NCBI GenBank assembly: GCA_004299145.1
Contig: SCQD01000044.1
Coordinates: 1-64,000, forward strand
Direction of reading: 5' to 3'
DNA from: Methylococcaceae bacterium
GTDB lineage: Bacteria > Pseudomonadota > Gammaproteobacteria > Methylococcales > Methylococcaceae
DNA length: 64,000 nt
Within the stretch, counting starts at the first letter, position 1. Each line of letters begins with the position of its first letter. The notes beneath the pieces are model-generated. The model was given only the letters and a program-made list of their open reading frames with translations, searched no databases and had not been told where the DNA came from. Positions 43,950 through 53,747 of the stretch are shown in pieces. Made by a program: the position numbers and the translations under genes.

Positions 43950-46190
43950 TCAAATCCGCATCATCTCAAGATAAATCCTTTCCAGGCCGGTCGTATATCC
44001 GGCGGCGTCACACAGCCCCGACTGAGCCATTTGCGCCCTGAGCGTGCTGCGTATGTGCTGTAAGCGAGGGATGTCTGCCGCCAGTGCGGCGGCGATGCCG
44101 ACGTAGCCGTCTGCATCGGCCGCTATCCATTCGGGGCGTTGCAGGGTGTTGAGCAGGCTGACGCCCATGCGGCTCATGAATCCCTGGCCAGCCAGCGTTA
44201 CCACCGGCACGCCCATCCACAAAGCATCGCAAGTCGTGGTGCCGCCGTTGAATGGCATCGGGTCCAGTGCGATGTCGATGCGGCCATATTCGGCCAGAAA
44301 GCGGGTCAGCGGCGTGACGGGCGGCAGTAAATCGATGCGCTCGCCGGTTATGCCGCGCTCGATGAAGTGGCGGCGAAACCTTTGGCGCGTACCGGCGTCA
44401 GCCAGGCTGGACGCCATCAGCGCCAGGCGGGAATCCGGCACGGCGCTCAACACCCCGGCCCACAGGTCCAGGCAGGAGGCCGACAATTTAGGCAGATTGT
44501 TGAAGCTGCCGAAAGTGATGTGTCCATGGGTCAGTGCGGGTAAGGCTGCAACTTCCGGCGTGCCGGGCTGCGCCTGATAGCACAAAAAACTGTGTGCCAG
44601 ACAGGCAACCCGTTCACGGTATAAAGGTTCCAGCGGCGCGGGAATCAAGTGCCGGTCGGCGATGAGGTAGTCCATCGCCGCAAGCCCGCTGGTATAGGGG
44701 TAGCCTAGAAACAGCGCCTGGATGGGCGCCGGCTTGCAAGCCATCAGGTCCATGCGTCCCCCGGCGGTGTGCCCCGCCAGATCCACCAGAATGTCGATGC
44801 CGTCTTGCCGTATCGTTTCGCCCATGCGCCGCAGGTTGCAGCCTTCGAAGTCGCGCCAGCGATGGCCGTGGCTTTTGAGGCGCTCGCTGTGACTGTCGGC
44901 GGCGTGCGGCAGGGCGTAGCAGGTGACGTGGAAGCGGTCGCGATCATGCTGTTGCAGCACCGGCTCGATAAAAAAACCGATGGGGTGCGCGCGGAAATCC
45001 GGCGAGAGGTAGCCGATGCGCAGCGGGCGTTGTTGGCGCTGGACGCGCCTCTGGGCAAACGGTCTGGCTTTGTCGCCTGCCTTAAAAGTCGCGGCAGCGC
45101 TCCCGACAGGTTCCTGGACAGAGACGGGGTGAGGGTAATCGGTCAAGCTGTCCGCCAACGCCTGATGAAGGCGGGTCAGCGCCGGGGCGTCCAGCTGGTC
45201 GCTATAGAGCGATGAAAACAGGCTGTTGCCGATGGCGACGGGATTGGCGGGTTTTAAGCGCCGCGCTTTGGCCAGACAGGCCTGGCCTTCGGCGATGCGC
45301 GCCTGCTGCACCAGAGCGAACGCATGCATGCCCAGCAGGTCCGCGTGTTCGGGCCGCAAAGCCAGCGCGGGTTCGGTCAGCGCCAAGGCGGCGCTGATCT
45401 GTCCAATATCGATCAGCGTACAGGCCAGGCTGGCGACGCAGTCCGGATCGCCAGGCTGGAGCGCGACGGCTTTACGCAGCGGTACCAGCGCCGCTTCATG
45501 GCGCTTTTGCAGGCGGTACAGCGTGCCCAGATTGGTCAGCGCAACGACGTGGCCGGCGTCGATGACCAGACAGCGTTGCCAGGCGGCTTCAGCATTTTGC
45601 AATTGGCCGGACGCCCGATAGGCCACGCCCAGCGCGTTGTAGGTGCTCGCTTGATCGGGTTGCAGCGCGGCCAGCTTTTGATAGACCGCCAGCGCCGCGG
45701 CGGCATCGTCCTGGTGGTACAGCGCATCGCCGTACAGGCGTAGCAATTCCGGGGCTTCGGGAAACCGTGTCAGCGCGGCGGCCAGCGCCGTGGTTGCCTC
45801 CGCCTGACGGTTTTGCGCAAGCAGCAGGCGCGCCAGGTTGCAATGCGCTGGATACAGCCGGGGGTTGAGTTGCAACGCACGGGCATAGCTTTGCGCCGCT
45901 TCCGCTCCCTGCCCCAGGCGCCGTTGCAGATTGCCGTGGTTGAACCAGAGTTCCGGGGTGGTGTCACCGCTTTGCAGCGCTTTTTGATAGCAGGCCAGTG
46001 CTTCCTGGAAGCGGGATTGGCGGGTATGGATGGAAGCCAGGTTTGCCAGCGCCGTGGCGTGGCTGGGAGAGTGTTCCAGCACCGCCAGATAGCCGCGCAA
46101 GGCGGCATCCAGCCTGCCGTTCTGATGCGCGTGCAGTGCCTGCTGCAAACATTGCTCGCCGGCTGCCGGCAATTTTGCGCCGCTAGGCAT
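43950..46190 (-). CDS. TPR-containing O-GlcNAc transferase (SPINDLY-like family) protein
   Basis: N-terminal TPRs ('YQKALQSGDTTPELWFNHGNLQRRLGQGAEAAQSYARALQLNP'); C-terminal 'RIGYLSPDFRAHPIGFFIEPVLQQHDRD', 'DILVDLAGHTAGGRMDLMACKPAPIQALFLGYPYTSGL', 'TTTCDALWMGVPVVTLAGQGFMSRMGVSLL'. Confidence 0.93.
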   Translation of the reverse strand: MPSGAKLPAAGEQCLQQALHAHQNGRLDAALRGYLAVLEHSPSHATALANLASIHTRQSRFQEALACYQKALQSGDTTPELWFNHGNLQRRLGQGAEAAQSYARALQLNPRLYPAHCNLARLLLAQNRQAEATTALAAALTRFPEAPELLRLYGDALYHQDDAAAALAVYQKLAALQPDQASTYNALGVAYRASGQLQNAEAAWQRCLVIDAGHVVALTNLGTLYRLQKRHEAALVPLRKAVALQPGDPDCVASLACTLIDIGQISAALALTEPALALRPEHADLLGMHAFALVQQARIAEGQACLAKARRLKPANPVAIGNSLFSSLYSDQLDAPALTRLHQALADSLTDYPHPVSVQEPVGSAAATFKAGDKARPFAQRRVQRQQRPLRIGYLSPDFRAHPIGFFIEPVLQQHDRDRFHVTCYALPHAADSHSERLKSHGHRWRDFEGCNLRRMGETIRQDGIDILVDLAGHTAGGRMDLMACKPAPIQALFLGYPYTSGLAAMDYLIADRHLIPAPLEPLYRERVACLAHSFLCYQAQPGTPEVAALPALTHGHITFGSFNNLPKLSASCLDLWAGVLSAVPDSRLALMASSLADAGTRQRFRRHFIERGITGERIDLLPPVTPLTRFLAEYGRIDIALDPMPFNGGTTTCDALWMGVPVVTLAGQGFMSRMGVSLLNTLQRPEWIAADADGYVGIAAALAADIPRLQHIRSTLRAQMAQSGLCDAAGYTTGLERIYLEMMRI

Positions 46191-46222
46191 CGGCGGTTGC
46201 GAGTCCGGCGTAGCCTTTGGCG

Positions 46223-46816
46223 TTATTCGCCGCCGACGCTGCCTGCTATCGCCATTTTGGTGCCTTGTTCTTCCAGCTGCCATAACCAGTTCCTCACCAT
46301 GGCCGGCGTTACCGGCATTTCTTCGGGTAGATCGTCGGTCATTTTGTTCAGAATAGCCAGTATATGTTCCAGCTCGTCGTTCGCCAGGTTCAATTCCGGA
46401 AAATCCGTGGCCAGCACCTGGCAGGCGAAGAGGCCGGTCTGGCCTTTGCGCACGTGGTCCGGCATCACCAAGCGCTTATAAGCCGCCCACACCGGCGCCA
46501 CCCACAACGAAGAGGCTGGGTTACGGTGCGCCATATAAGGCTCTTGCGCCGCTTCTTTAACCCCCAGCACCGGTTTCAGCGCGTGGCGTGAAAACATCGT
46601 GCCCTCGCCGGCCAATAGCCAATCCAGCGACACGCCGGTGGTGCGCTTGAGACGGATGAGGTTTTTCCCCGTCAACGGCGTCCCCTTGTCCACGAACGTT
46701 TTCATGGAACCGCGCGAAATGCCGCAACGGCTGGCGAATGCGTAAGGGTTTTCCTTGCTGATCAGCGCATTCAGTCGATGGGCAAAGTCTGCATCATCAA
46801 GATCTACATTTTTCAT
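46223..46816 (-). CDS. Phage CI-repressor-like HTH transcriptional regulator
   Basis: 'FAHRLNALISKENPYAFASRCGISRGSMKTFVDKGTPLTGKNLIRLKRTTGVSLDWLLAGEG'. Confidence 0.78.
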   Translation of the reverse strand: MKNVDLDDADFAHRLNALISKENPYAFASRCGISRGSMKTFVDKGTPLTGKNLIRLKRTTGVSLDWLLAGEGTMFSRHALKPVLGVKEAAQEPYMAHRNPASSLWVAPVWAAYKRLVMPDHVRKGQTGLFACQVLATDFPELNLANDELEHILAILNKMTDDLPEEMPVTPAMVRNWLWQLEEQGTKMAIAGSVGGE

Positions 46817-47188
46817 GGACAGCCATTTAATCTATGGTGCGAGTTCAAAAATCATGACCGGGAAGTGGTGTCGTAAGTCATTGATAAGCAATAAAACTTA
46901 CTGAAAATGCAAAAAACATCATCGTTTTTATGATTAACCCTTGACTGTTGTTTATTTCTGAACTATCTTTTGCGCCAATCTTTACCGTTTAAGCGGCGAG
47001 CATCCGAGCGCTGCACGTGCCGGACAGCACTCCGCCGTCGCTAAGGTCGCGCGCGCGGCCATAGCCCGGTCTGGCTGTTCAAAAAACAAGCACCGTCGAC
47101 GACCCGCCATTATAGGGGGTCACAGGGGGTGTGGGTATCCCTGAACCCGCAGGGCGGGCGTGGATACCAAAAGCGGCTGCCGCACCTA

Positions 47189-47220
47189 CAAAAAAGCCTG
47201 GCACGAGTCCAGGCTTTTTT
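47189..47220 (-). terminator. Hairpin terminator downstream of rraA
   Basis: AAAAAAGCCTGG-cacgagt-CCAGGCTTTTTT, 16 bp past the rraA 3' end. Confidence 0.85.
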
Positions 47221-47235
47221 GATTTTTGGGGCCGG

Positions 47236-47727
47236 TCAGCTCAGTTTATCGGCGCTGACGATGATGCCGTCTTCATCGGCATACACATAATGGCCGGTGC
47301 GGAAATTGACGCCGGCGAAGGTAATGAGTACGTCTTTGCTGCCATGACCGGGCTTGTGGCTTTTCAAAGGATGGGCGTGCAGCGCGCGAACGCCCAGATT
47401 CAGGCGGTCGATCGACGCACTGTCGCGAATACAGCCGTAAATAATGACGCCCTGCCAGCCGTTATCCAGCGCCAGCCGGGCCGAATCTTCATCCAGCAAG
47501 GCGCAGCGATGGGACGCACCGCCATCCACCACCAGCACTCGCCCGTCCACGGTTTGCGCCAGCGCTTGCTTGAGCGGCGCGTCGTCTTCAAATACTTTGA
47601 GGGTGGTAATCGGCCCTCCAAACGCAGACCGGCTTCCATAGCAGCGAAATACCGGTTCGGCGATTTGAAAATACTCGACGTGGGCGTAGCGGTCGCACAA
47701 GTCGGCGGTTCTGAACGGAGTGCTCAT
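47236..47727 (-). CDS. rraA: RraA family protein (regulator of ribonuclease E / 4-hydroxy-4-methyl-2-oxoglutarate aldolase-like)
   Basis: 'MSTPFRTADLCDRYAH', 'RVLVVDGGASHRCALLDEDSARLALDNGWQGVIIYGCIRDSASIDRLNLGVRALHAHPLKSHK'. Confidence 0.94.
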   Translation of the reverse strand: MSTPFRTADLCDRYAHVEYFQIAEPVFRCYGSRSAFGGPITTLKVFEDDAPLKQALAQTVDGRVLVVDGGASHRCALLDEDSARLALDNGWQGVIIYGCIRDSASIDRLNLGVRALHAHPLKSHKPGHGSKDVLITFAGVNFRTGHYVYADEDGIIVSADKLS

Positions 47728-47742
47728 GTTTCCCCCAGTGAT

Positions 47743-48333
47743 TTAAAACACGCTGTCGAAGATTTCGCGCAAATTTTCTTTTAGATCCGGGAACAAGGCC
47801 AAACGGGGCACATCCTCGCCGGTCCAGAGGATGGGCAGGCCATAGCTGCCGCCATCCAACCGGTAATATTCGACGTAACGTCCCACCGGATCGACGATCA
47901 GGTATTCCGGCACGCCGGATTTTTCATACAAACGGCGCTTTTCACGTTTGTCTTTCACGGCGGTGGAGGGGGGCAGGACTTCCGCCACCAAATCCGGCGC
48001 ACCGTCCACGTATTTGCCATTGGCCAGCTTGGCCGGGTCGCAGACCACGATCAAGTCGGGCTGTACCACGCTGTTGGGGGACAATACGACGTCGATGGGC
48101 GCCAAAAACAGCTCGCAATCCCCACATCCGCCTTTGCCGCGGTTGTTCGTGATCAGCGTTCCCAGACTGGCGGCCAATTGGCGGATAAGGCGCTGGTGCA
48201 CGATGAGCGGCGCGGGGCTCATGTCATAAAGTACACCGTCGATCAGCTCGCAACGGATGTCGTCCGGCCACCGCATGTAGTCGGCCACGGTGTACTCACC
48301 GGGGTAAGGCGTCGATTGGCGTTGCGGTTGCAT
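47743..48333 (-). CDS. Uma2 family (DUF820, restriction-endonuclease-like fold) protein
   Basis: 'YTVADYMRWPDDIRCELIDGVLYDMSPAP', 'VVQPDLIVVCDPAKLANGKYVDGAPDLVAEVLPPSTAVKDKREKRRLYEKSGVPEYLIVDP'. Confidence 0.9.
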   Translation of the reverse strand: MQPQRQSTPYPGEYTVADYMRWPDDIRCELIDGVLYDMSPAPLIVHQRLIRQLAASLGTLITNNRGKGGCGDCELFLAPIDVVLSPNSVVQPDLIVVCDPAKLANGKYVDGAPDLVAEVLPPSTAVKDKREKRRLYEKSGVPEYLIVDPVGRYVEYYRLDGGSYGLPILWTGEDVPRLALFPDLKENLREIFDSVF

Positions 48334-48425
48334 GGCACTGGGTCTTGCTTGGTTCTTGCGCGGCAGTATAAGCGAACACGTTGCTCGAAGTCGTTCAGGA
48401 ACCTATCAGGAGAAAGACGGGGGGG

Positions 48426-48468
48426 CAGGCCTTACAATTCACATTAGAAGTGTCAAATGTAAGGCCTG
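48426..48468. repeat. Palindromic element, CAGGCCTTAC...GTAAGGCCTG
   Basis: Perfect 10-bp arms; same core as the element at 49909-49970. Confidence 0.85.
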
Positions 48469-48561
48469 ACCTCGCGCCACGGTAAGCCGGTAAAGGTTGT
48501 GCCATAACCCAAAAAATCGCCCGCCTGCGGCGAACAAAAAAATAGCTAAATGGCTGAATAG

Positions 48562-49878
48562 TTAAAAAGCCCTCGCGCACCGGACTGCGAACGGGGATTG
48601 CTTACCCTGTCCGGTTATAAAGCCAACATAAACAGTGAAGTCCTTGGCCCAGTCGCTGACGGTGTTGACCTCAGTCGAACTCCAGTAGCAATTAGAGCAA
48701 GTAACCTCGGCATTGCTCAAAAAACCCCCGACATTGGTCAACGGTGCGGGAGCGCCCGGCCCGATGTTGTCGTACATCAGCTGCAACTCGGTTAGTGACG
48801 GCAAATACCAGTCGCCATAACCATAAACGCCGCCATTATAATTTGCACAAATTTGAGCAGCATAACTGCCTGCACCCTGGTTAGCGATAATAACATCGGT
48901 ATTAGACTGTCCGCCCTTAATACCGTCTCTCACGGCGTTGGTCGTTGTCCAACTACCGCTGTACCATTGAATACCCGTGCTTTGATCGGCAGGGGCGGCT
49001 ATTAAACCGTGCTGTCCGCTGTCATAAACATAAAATACGATACCGCCGCCGTAATTGTCGCCAATAGCATGAGCCGGGTAACCTCCCGTTGCGCCTGTTG
49101 CTCCGGTCGGACCGACTAATGACGTTCCAGCCGGCCATGTTCCGCTTGCTTTCGGTCCGTGAATTTGATTGGCAGCCGTATTGATATAAAAATCGCCGTT
49201 CACGCCTACGTCGGCAGCTGGAGCAATTGCGCCACTTAGCACACTATAGCCAGTAGCGCCTGCTGCACCTTGAGCGCCGGTCGCTCCGGTCGCTCCGGTT
49301 GGACCTTGTGGGCCCGTTGCCCCGGTATCGCCTTTAGGCCCTGTTAATCCTGTTGAACCTTGAGCGCCAGTAGCGCCTGTCGCTCCGGTTAACCCGATCG
49401 GACCCTGTGGACCCGCTGCTCCGGTATCGCCTTTAGCGCCGGTAGCGCCCATCTCTCCGGTTAACCCGATCAGACCCTGTGGACCCGCTGCTCCGGTATC
49501 GCCTTTAGCGCCGGTAGCACCCATCTCTCCGGTTAACCCGATCGGACCCTGCGGCCCCTTCAAGGTCACGTCCAAATACATCCAATTACCGGTTACTGAG
49601 TTCTCTTTCGCGTCGAGGGTCGCTGTGGACGAGGTGGCGGACTCCAGCTTCAGGCTGTGGATTCCAACGAGGCCTATGGACAGCCAGTCTTGCACGAGGT
49701 CGGTGACATCCAGCGTGTTCCATGTGCGTGTGGCGAGCTTGGTCGAAACCCTGGCGCCGGTCATCCCCGCAGTCAGTAAGGTGGCGCTGTTCCAAGTTAT
49801 GCTGTTTTCATTCCAGTTATCTTCATTGAGGATAGTCGCTTTGAGTGTGGGGTAATTACGGGGCGTCACGTCCGACAC
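48562..49878 (-). CDS. Collagen-like (GXY repeat) protein with C-terminal DUF1566/Lcl-type domain; 5' end possibly lost
   Basis: '[28 protein letters not shown]...' repeats; C-terminal '[28 protein letters not shown]...[18 protein letters not shown]...YWSSTE...FAVRCARAF' DUF1566-like; no signal peptide seen. Confidence 0.82.
   Translation of the reverse strand: MSDVTPRNYPTLKATILNEDNWNENSITWNSATLLTAGMTGARVSTKLATRTWNTLDVTDLVQDWLSIGLVGIHSLKLESATSSTATLDAKENSVTGNWMYLDVTLKGPQGPIGLTGEMGATGAKGDTGAAGPQGLIGLTGEMGATGAKGDTGAAGPQGPIGLTGATGATGAQGSTGLTGPKGDTGATGPQGPTGATGATGAQGAAGATGYSVLSGAIAPAADVGVNGDFYINTAANQIHGPKASGTWPAGTSLVGPTGATGATGGYPAHAIGDNYGGGIVFYVYDSGQHGLIAAPADQSTGIQWYSGSWTTTNAVRDGIKGGQSNTDVIIANQGAGSYAAQICANYNGGVYGYGDWYLPSLTELQLMYDNIGPGAPAPLTNVGGFLSNAEVTCSNCYWSSTEVNTVSDWAKDFTVYVGFITGQGKQSPFAVRCARAF
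49391..49534 (-). repeat. 72-bp tandem repeat (2 near-identical copies plus partial third) encoding GXY triplets
   Basis: 'aacccgatc' restarts at 49391, 49463 and 49535 (period 72 bp). Confidence 0.9.
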
Positions 49879-49908
49879 GTAGAAATGTAATCAGAGACTG
49901 GAACGACG

Positions 49909-49970
49909 GGGTCAGGCCTTACGTTTTACATTTTTCGCTCGCTTTTTATGTCAATTGTAAGGCCTGACCC
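49909..49970. repeat. Palindromic element, GGGTCAGGCCTTAC...GTAAGGCCTGACCC
   Basis: Perfect 14-bp arms around a 34-bp loop; same core as 48426-48468. Confidence 0.9.
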
Positions 49971-50070
49971 TGTATCCGGGCGCCGTTACAGCGACGCCCG
50001 GCGGCAATATAACGTGTTGTTAATTCGAGCAGCACGCCGAAGTGTTCGTTCGTACAGTAGAGAACCGTCC

Positions 50071-50436
50071 ATGAAAACCCGCAGGCAAGTGATTGACGCC
50101 ATAGAACGCATTGAGGTGGCGATACGTACCCAATTTGCCTATCAATTGGCGGTTGTGCGAAATCTCTGCGCCCACCATAGCCGCCTGTGGAATCGTGAGT
50201 TTACTTTTACCTTCAAGCTGCCGCATCAGCGGCCTCAGGCGATTTTGGCCAGTTTGAATCCAGTCGAGCCGAAAAAGCTCTACAACACCCTGACTATGCT
50301 GGCCTATTTGTTGGATAACGTCAGTCCTGGGCATCATTGGAAGCAACGACTGAGTACCTTGATAACCAACCATGCTGCACCAACGCTGAGCATGGGTTTT
50401 CCCGCCGACTGGCAAGTCAAATCCCTCTGGAAATAA
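50071..50436 (+). pseudogene. Abi-family (Abi_2-like abortive infection) protein remnant with internal deletion
   Basis: 'VIDAIERIEVAIRTQFAYQLA' (N-terminal-type motif) joined directly to 'VVRNLCAHHSRLWNREFTFTFKLP' (C-terminal motif); the middle is missing. Confidence 0.7.
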
Positions 50437-50454
50437 AAAAAGGAAACGCGAAGG

Positions 50455-50812
50455 ATGACCCCACTTGCACACGATTTCATGCCCGGCAACCTGGTTCGCG
50501 CCCGTGGCCGCGAATGGGTGGTGCAAAGCGACTCCCGCTGCTCATGGCGTTGCGTCTGACCACCTACGGCTGTTGATCGCCGACGACGTGGGCATCGGCA
50601 AAACCATAGAAGCGGGGCTGATTGCACGGGAACTAATGGATTGCGGCGAAATCAGCCGTCTGGCCGTGTTGTGCCCGCCGCATCTGGTCGAGCAATGGCA
50701 GAGTGAATTGGCAACCCGCTTCCACCAATGCGTCATCGTGGACGAAGCGCATACCTGCGCTGCCGCCGGCCAGGGCAAACAACCGTGTCACCTTTCGACA
50801 CAAAGGCGCCAC
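50455..50812 (+). pseudogene. SNF2/DEAD-type helicase remnant (degenerate, frameshifted)
   Basis: One frame: '[28 protein letters not shown]'; another: '[66 protein letters not shown]'. Walker A and DEAH motifs are only about 45 codons apart. Confidence 0.75.
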
Positions 50813-50985
50813 TAAAAAGTGCCGGATCAGGGGCTCGAACAGGGGTTAAGCATGGGCGGATTTTCCGCCTTTTTCAACGCCGATTTTTGCCCCATCGGCG
50901 AGGGGTTTGGGAGCGCGGTAGCTGTCGCCGTCGAGGACCACACGGTAGGGTACGCACAGCGTACCCTTAGCGGGGATCGTTTGCC

Positions 50986-52806
50986 TCACCCCGCTTCCAG
51001 ATATTCCACCCGCAATTGCAGCGTGCGCGCATCGCGAAAGGTGTTGACGTCCAGGCGGTACACCAGGCGCAAGCGCCGGCTGCCCAGCCATTGCTGGGGT
51101 TCGTCCACGTTGAACGCCACGGCGTCCACGCGCCGCCCGCTGTCGGGCAGGGCCAGCACCAGGCGCAGGTGCTTTTCGGCCATGATGCGCACCTCTTCGA
51201 CGTCGAACAATCCGTCGAAGCTCGGTTCGGGAAAGCCCTGTCCCCACGGCCCGGCCTGTTGCAGCATTTCGGCAAATTGCAATAAAAAATCGCCGTGTTC
51301 CAGCGCGCCGTCGGTATAAAGCGTGTTTTCCGCCTGCCAGCCCTGCAATTGCCTGGCCGCCACTTGTTCCAGAGCATCCACGAAGGCCGGATAGTCGTTC
51401 GCGCGCAGCGTCAGGCCCGCCGCCATGGCGTGGCCGCCGAATTTTTGCAGCAGGCCGGGGTGGGCCACCGCCACGTCGCTGAGCAAATCGCGGATGTGGA
51501 TGCTGGAAACGGAACGCGCCGAGCCTTTCAACTCGCCGTCGCTGCCCGGCGCAAATGCGATCACCGGCCGGTGCAGGCGGTCTTTGACCCGCGACGCCAG
51601 GATGCCGATCACGCCCTGGTGCCAACCGGCGTCGTACAAACACGCGACCGGCTGCCGCTCGGCCGTTGCCAGCCAGTTCCCGCTCTGCATGATTTTGAAG
51701 GCTTCCAGCTTCATGCGGTCTTCGATGCCGCGCCGCTCCAGATTCAGGCCGTCCAGCGCACAGGCCATTTCCCGCGCCGCCGCGAGGTCGTCGGTCAACA
51801 GGCATTCAATCCCCAGGCCCATGTCTTCCAAACGTCCGGCGGCGTTCAAGCGCGGCGCGACGTTGAACCCCAGATCACCGGCCACCAGATTGGCCGGGCT
51901 GCGCTTGGCGACTTCCAGCAAAGCCAGCACGCCGGCGTGGGCCTGGCCTTTGCGTATGCGCTGCAAACCCTGCTGCACCAGCACGCGGTTGATGCGATCC
52001 AGCGGCACCACGTCGGCCACCGTGCCCAGCGCCACCAAGTCCAGCAATCGGCCCAGATTCGGCTCGGCCAGTCCGCAACGCTCGAACCAGCCGGCCTCTC
52101 TGAGCTTGCTGCGCAACGCGATCAACACGTAAAACATCACCCCCACTCCGGCCAGCGCTTTACTGGGAAAGGCGTCGCCGGGCAGGTTGGGGTTGACGAT
52201 GGCGTCGGCGGCGGGCAGCGTGGGACCGGGCAGGTGGTGATCGGTGACGAGCACGCCGATGCCCAGTGCTTTGGCCGCCGCCACGCCTTCCAGGCTGGCG
52301 ATGCCGTTGTCCACGGTAATCAGACAATCGGGCCGGCGCGCGGCGGCCAGGGCGACGATTTCCGGCGTCAAGCCATAACCGTATTCAAAGCGGTTGGGCA
52401 CCAGGTAATCGACCTGCCTGGCGCCCAGGCTGCGCAGACCACGCAATGCCACGGCGCAGGCGGTGGCGCCGTCGGCGTCGAAATCCGCCACCACCAGCAG
52501 GCGCTTATCCTGCATGACGGCGGCGCTCAGCAGATCGGCCATGGCATCCATGCCGGACAGGTTCGATGGCGGCGGCAGGCTGTCCAGGGAACGATCCAGT
52601 TGCTGGATGTTTTGCACGGCACGGGCGTAGTAGATGCGCTGCAGGACCGGGTGCAAGTGTTGCAGTGGGTGATCAATCGGGGTGGGGTAGGTGCGGCGGA
52701 CGATGTTTTTTTTCACGGCAAACCGATTCGTTGAGATTCGCGGCGATTGTACCCGACAACCCGCCTCGTTCACCTGGTCAACCAAACGCGCTAGACTGTC
52801 TTTCAT
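50986..52806 (-). CDS. recJ: Single-stranded-DNA-specific exonuclease RecJ
   Basis: 'LLVVADFDADGATACAVALRGLRSLGARQVDYLVPNRFEYGYGLTPEIV', 'VLVTDHHLPGPTLPAADAIVNPNLPGD', 'KFGGHAMAAGLTL'. Confidence 0.96.
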   Translation of the reverse strand: MKDSLARLVDQVNEAGCRVQSPRISTNRFAVKKNIVRRTYPTPIDHPLQHLHPVLQRIYYARAVQNIQQLDRSLDSLPPPSNLSGMDAMADLLSAAVMQDKRLLVVADFDADGATACAVALRGLRSLGARQVDYLVPNRFEYGYGLTPEIVALAAARRPDCLITVDNGIASLEGVAAAKALGIGVLVTDHHLPGPTLPAADAIVNPNLPGDAFPSKALAGVGVMFYVLIALRSKLREAGWFERCGLAEPNLGRLLDLVALGTVADVVPLDRINRVLVQQGLQRIRKGQAHAGVLALLEVAKRSPANLVAGDLGFNVAPRLNAAGRLEDMGLGIECLLTDDLAAAREMACALDGLNLERRGIEDRMKLEAFKIMQSGNWLATAERQPVACLYDAGWHQGVIGILASRVKDRLHRPVIAFAPGSDGELKGSARSVSSIHIRDLLSDVAVAHPGLLQKFGGHAMAAGLTLRANDYPAFVDALEQVAARQLQGWQAENTLYTDGALEHGDFLLQFAEMLQQAGPWGQGFPEPSFDGLFDVEEVRIMAEKHLRLVLALPDSGRRVDAVAFNVDEPQQWLGSRRLRLVYRLDVNTFRDARTLQLRVEYLEAG

Positions 52807-52826
52807 CGTTCAAGCGCCACTGATGG

Positions 52827-53747
52827 TTGATGCCAATGATGGAATACCCCAAACCGACCGTATTGATCGTCGATGACGCCAGGGAGAACATAAAAATCCT
52901 GGCTGGATTATTGGCGGACGACGAAATCCGCGTGATTTTCGCCGTCAGCGGTCAGGCGGCGCTGGATAAAGTCGAGCGCGAGCCCGTCGATTTGATTTTG
53001 CTGGACGTGGTGATGCCGGATATGGATGGTTATGAGGTCTGCCGCCGCTTAAAAGCGGATCATCGCTTTCGTGATATTCCGGTTATTTTTGTGACCGGGC
53101 GGGACAGCGGCGAGGACGAAGAATTGGGGCTGTCGCTGGGCGCCATCGATTACATCACCAAACCGTTCAGGTCCAGCGTGGTGCGCATCCGCGTGCAAAA
53201 CCACCTGAATTTGCGCCGCCTGCAACAAACCCTGGAACGTCTGGCCATCACCGACCCGCTCACCGGTGTCGGCAATCGCCGCTATTTTCTCGACCACATT
53301 CGTCTCGCCCAGCAGCGCAGCGAACAAAACGGCGCGTCTTTCACGCTGATCATGCTGGATCTGGATCATTTCAAGCTCATCAACGACGGCTTTGGCCATG
53401 ACGTCGGCGACACCGCCCTGATGGAGATCGCACACTACTGCCGCGTCAGGCTACGCCCCAGCGATTTGTTTTGCCGCTACGGCGGGGAAGAGTTCGTGGT
53501 GCTGTTGCCCGATACCGGTTTGCATGAGGGTAAAATCATCGCCGAACAACTGCTGCATGGAATAGGTGCGCTGGAAATCGCCGCGCAGGATCTGGCTTTA
53601 CACTTGACGGCCAGCTTTGGCGTCGCGCAAATCGAACCTGGAGAATCGTACTCTTCCGTGCTGATCAGGGCCGACCAGGCCCTGTATCGCGCCAAGCAAT
53701 ATGGACGTAACCGTGTTGAAAGTGATCCCGATGAAAAGAACAACTAA
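52827..53747 (+). CDS. Response regulator diguanylate cyclase (REC-GGDEF)
   Basis: 'VLIVDDARENIKILAGLLADD', 'DLILLDVVMPDMDGYEVCRRLKAD', 'FCRYGGEEFVVLLPDT' catalytic motif. Confidence 0.95.
   Translation: MMPMMEYPKPTVLIVDDARENIKILAGLLADDEIRVIFAVSGQAALDKVEREPVDLILLDVVMPDMDGYEVCRRLKADHRFRDIPVIFVTGRDSGEDEELGLSLGAIDYITKPFRSSVVRIRVQNHLNLRRLQQTLERLAITDPLTGVGNRRYFLDHIRLAQQRSEQNGASFTLIMLDLDHFKLINDGFGHDVGDTALMEIAHYCRVRLRPSDLFCRYGGEEFVVLLPDTGLHEGKIIAEQLLHGIGALEIAAQDLALHLTASFGVAQIEPGESYSSVLIRADQALYRAKQYGRNRVESDPDEKNN

Noticed and set aside
51295-52734. 479-aa ORF antisense to recJ
   Set aside because: Shadow ORF of a GC-rich gene; no recognisable domain, recJ is certain.
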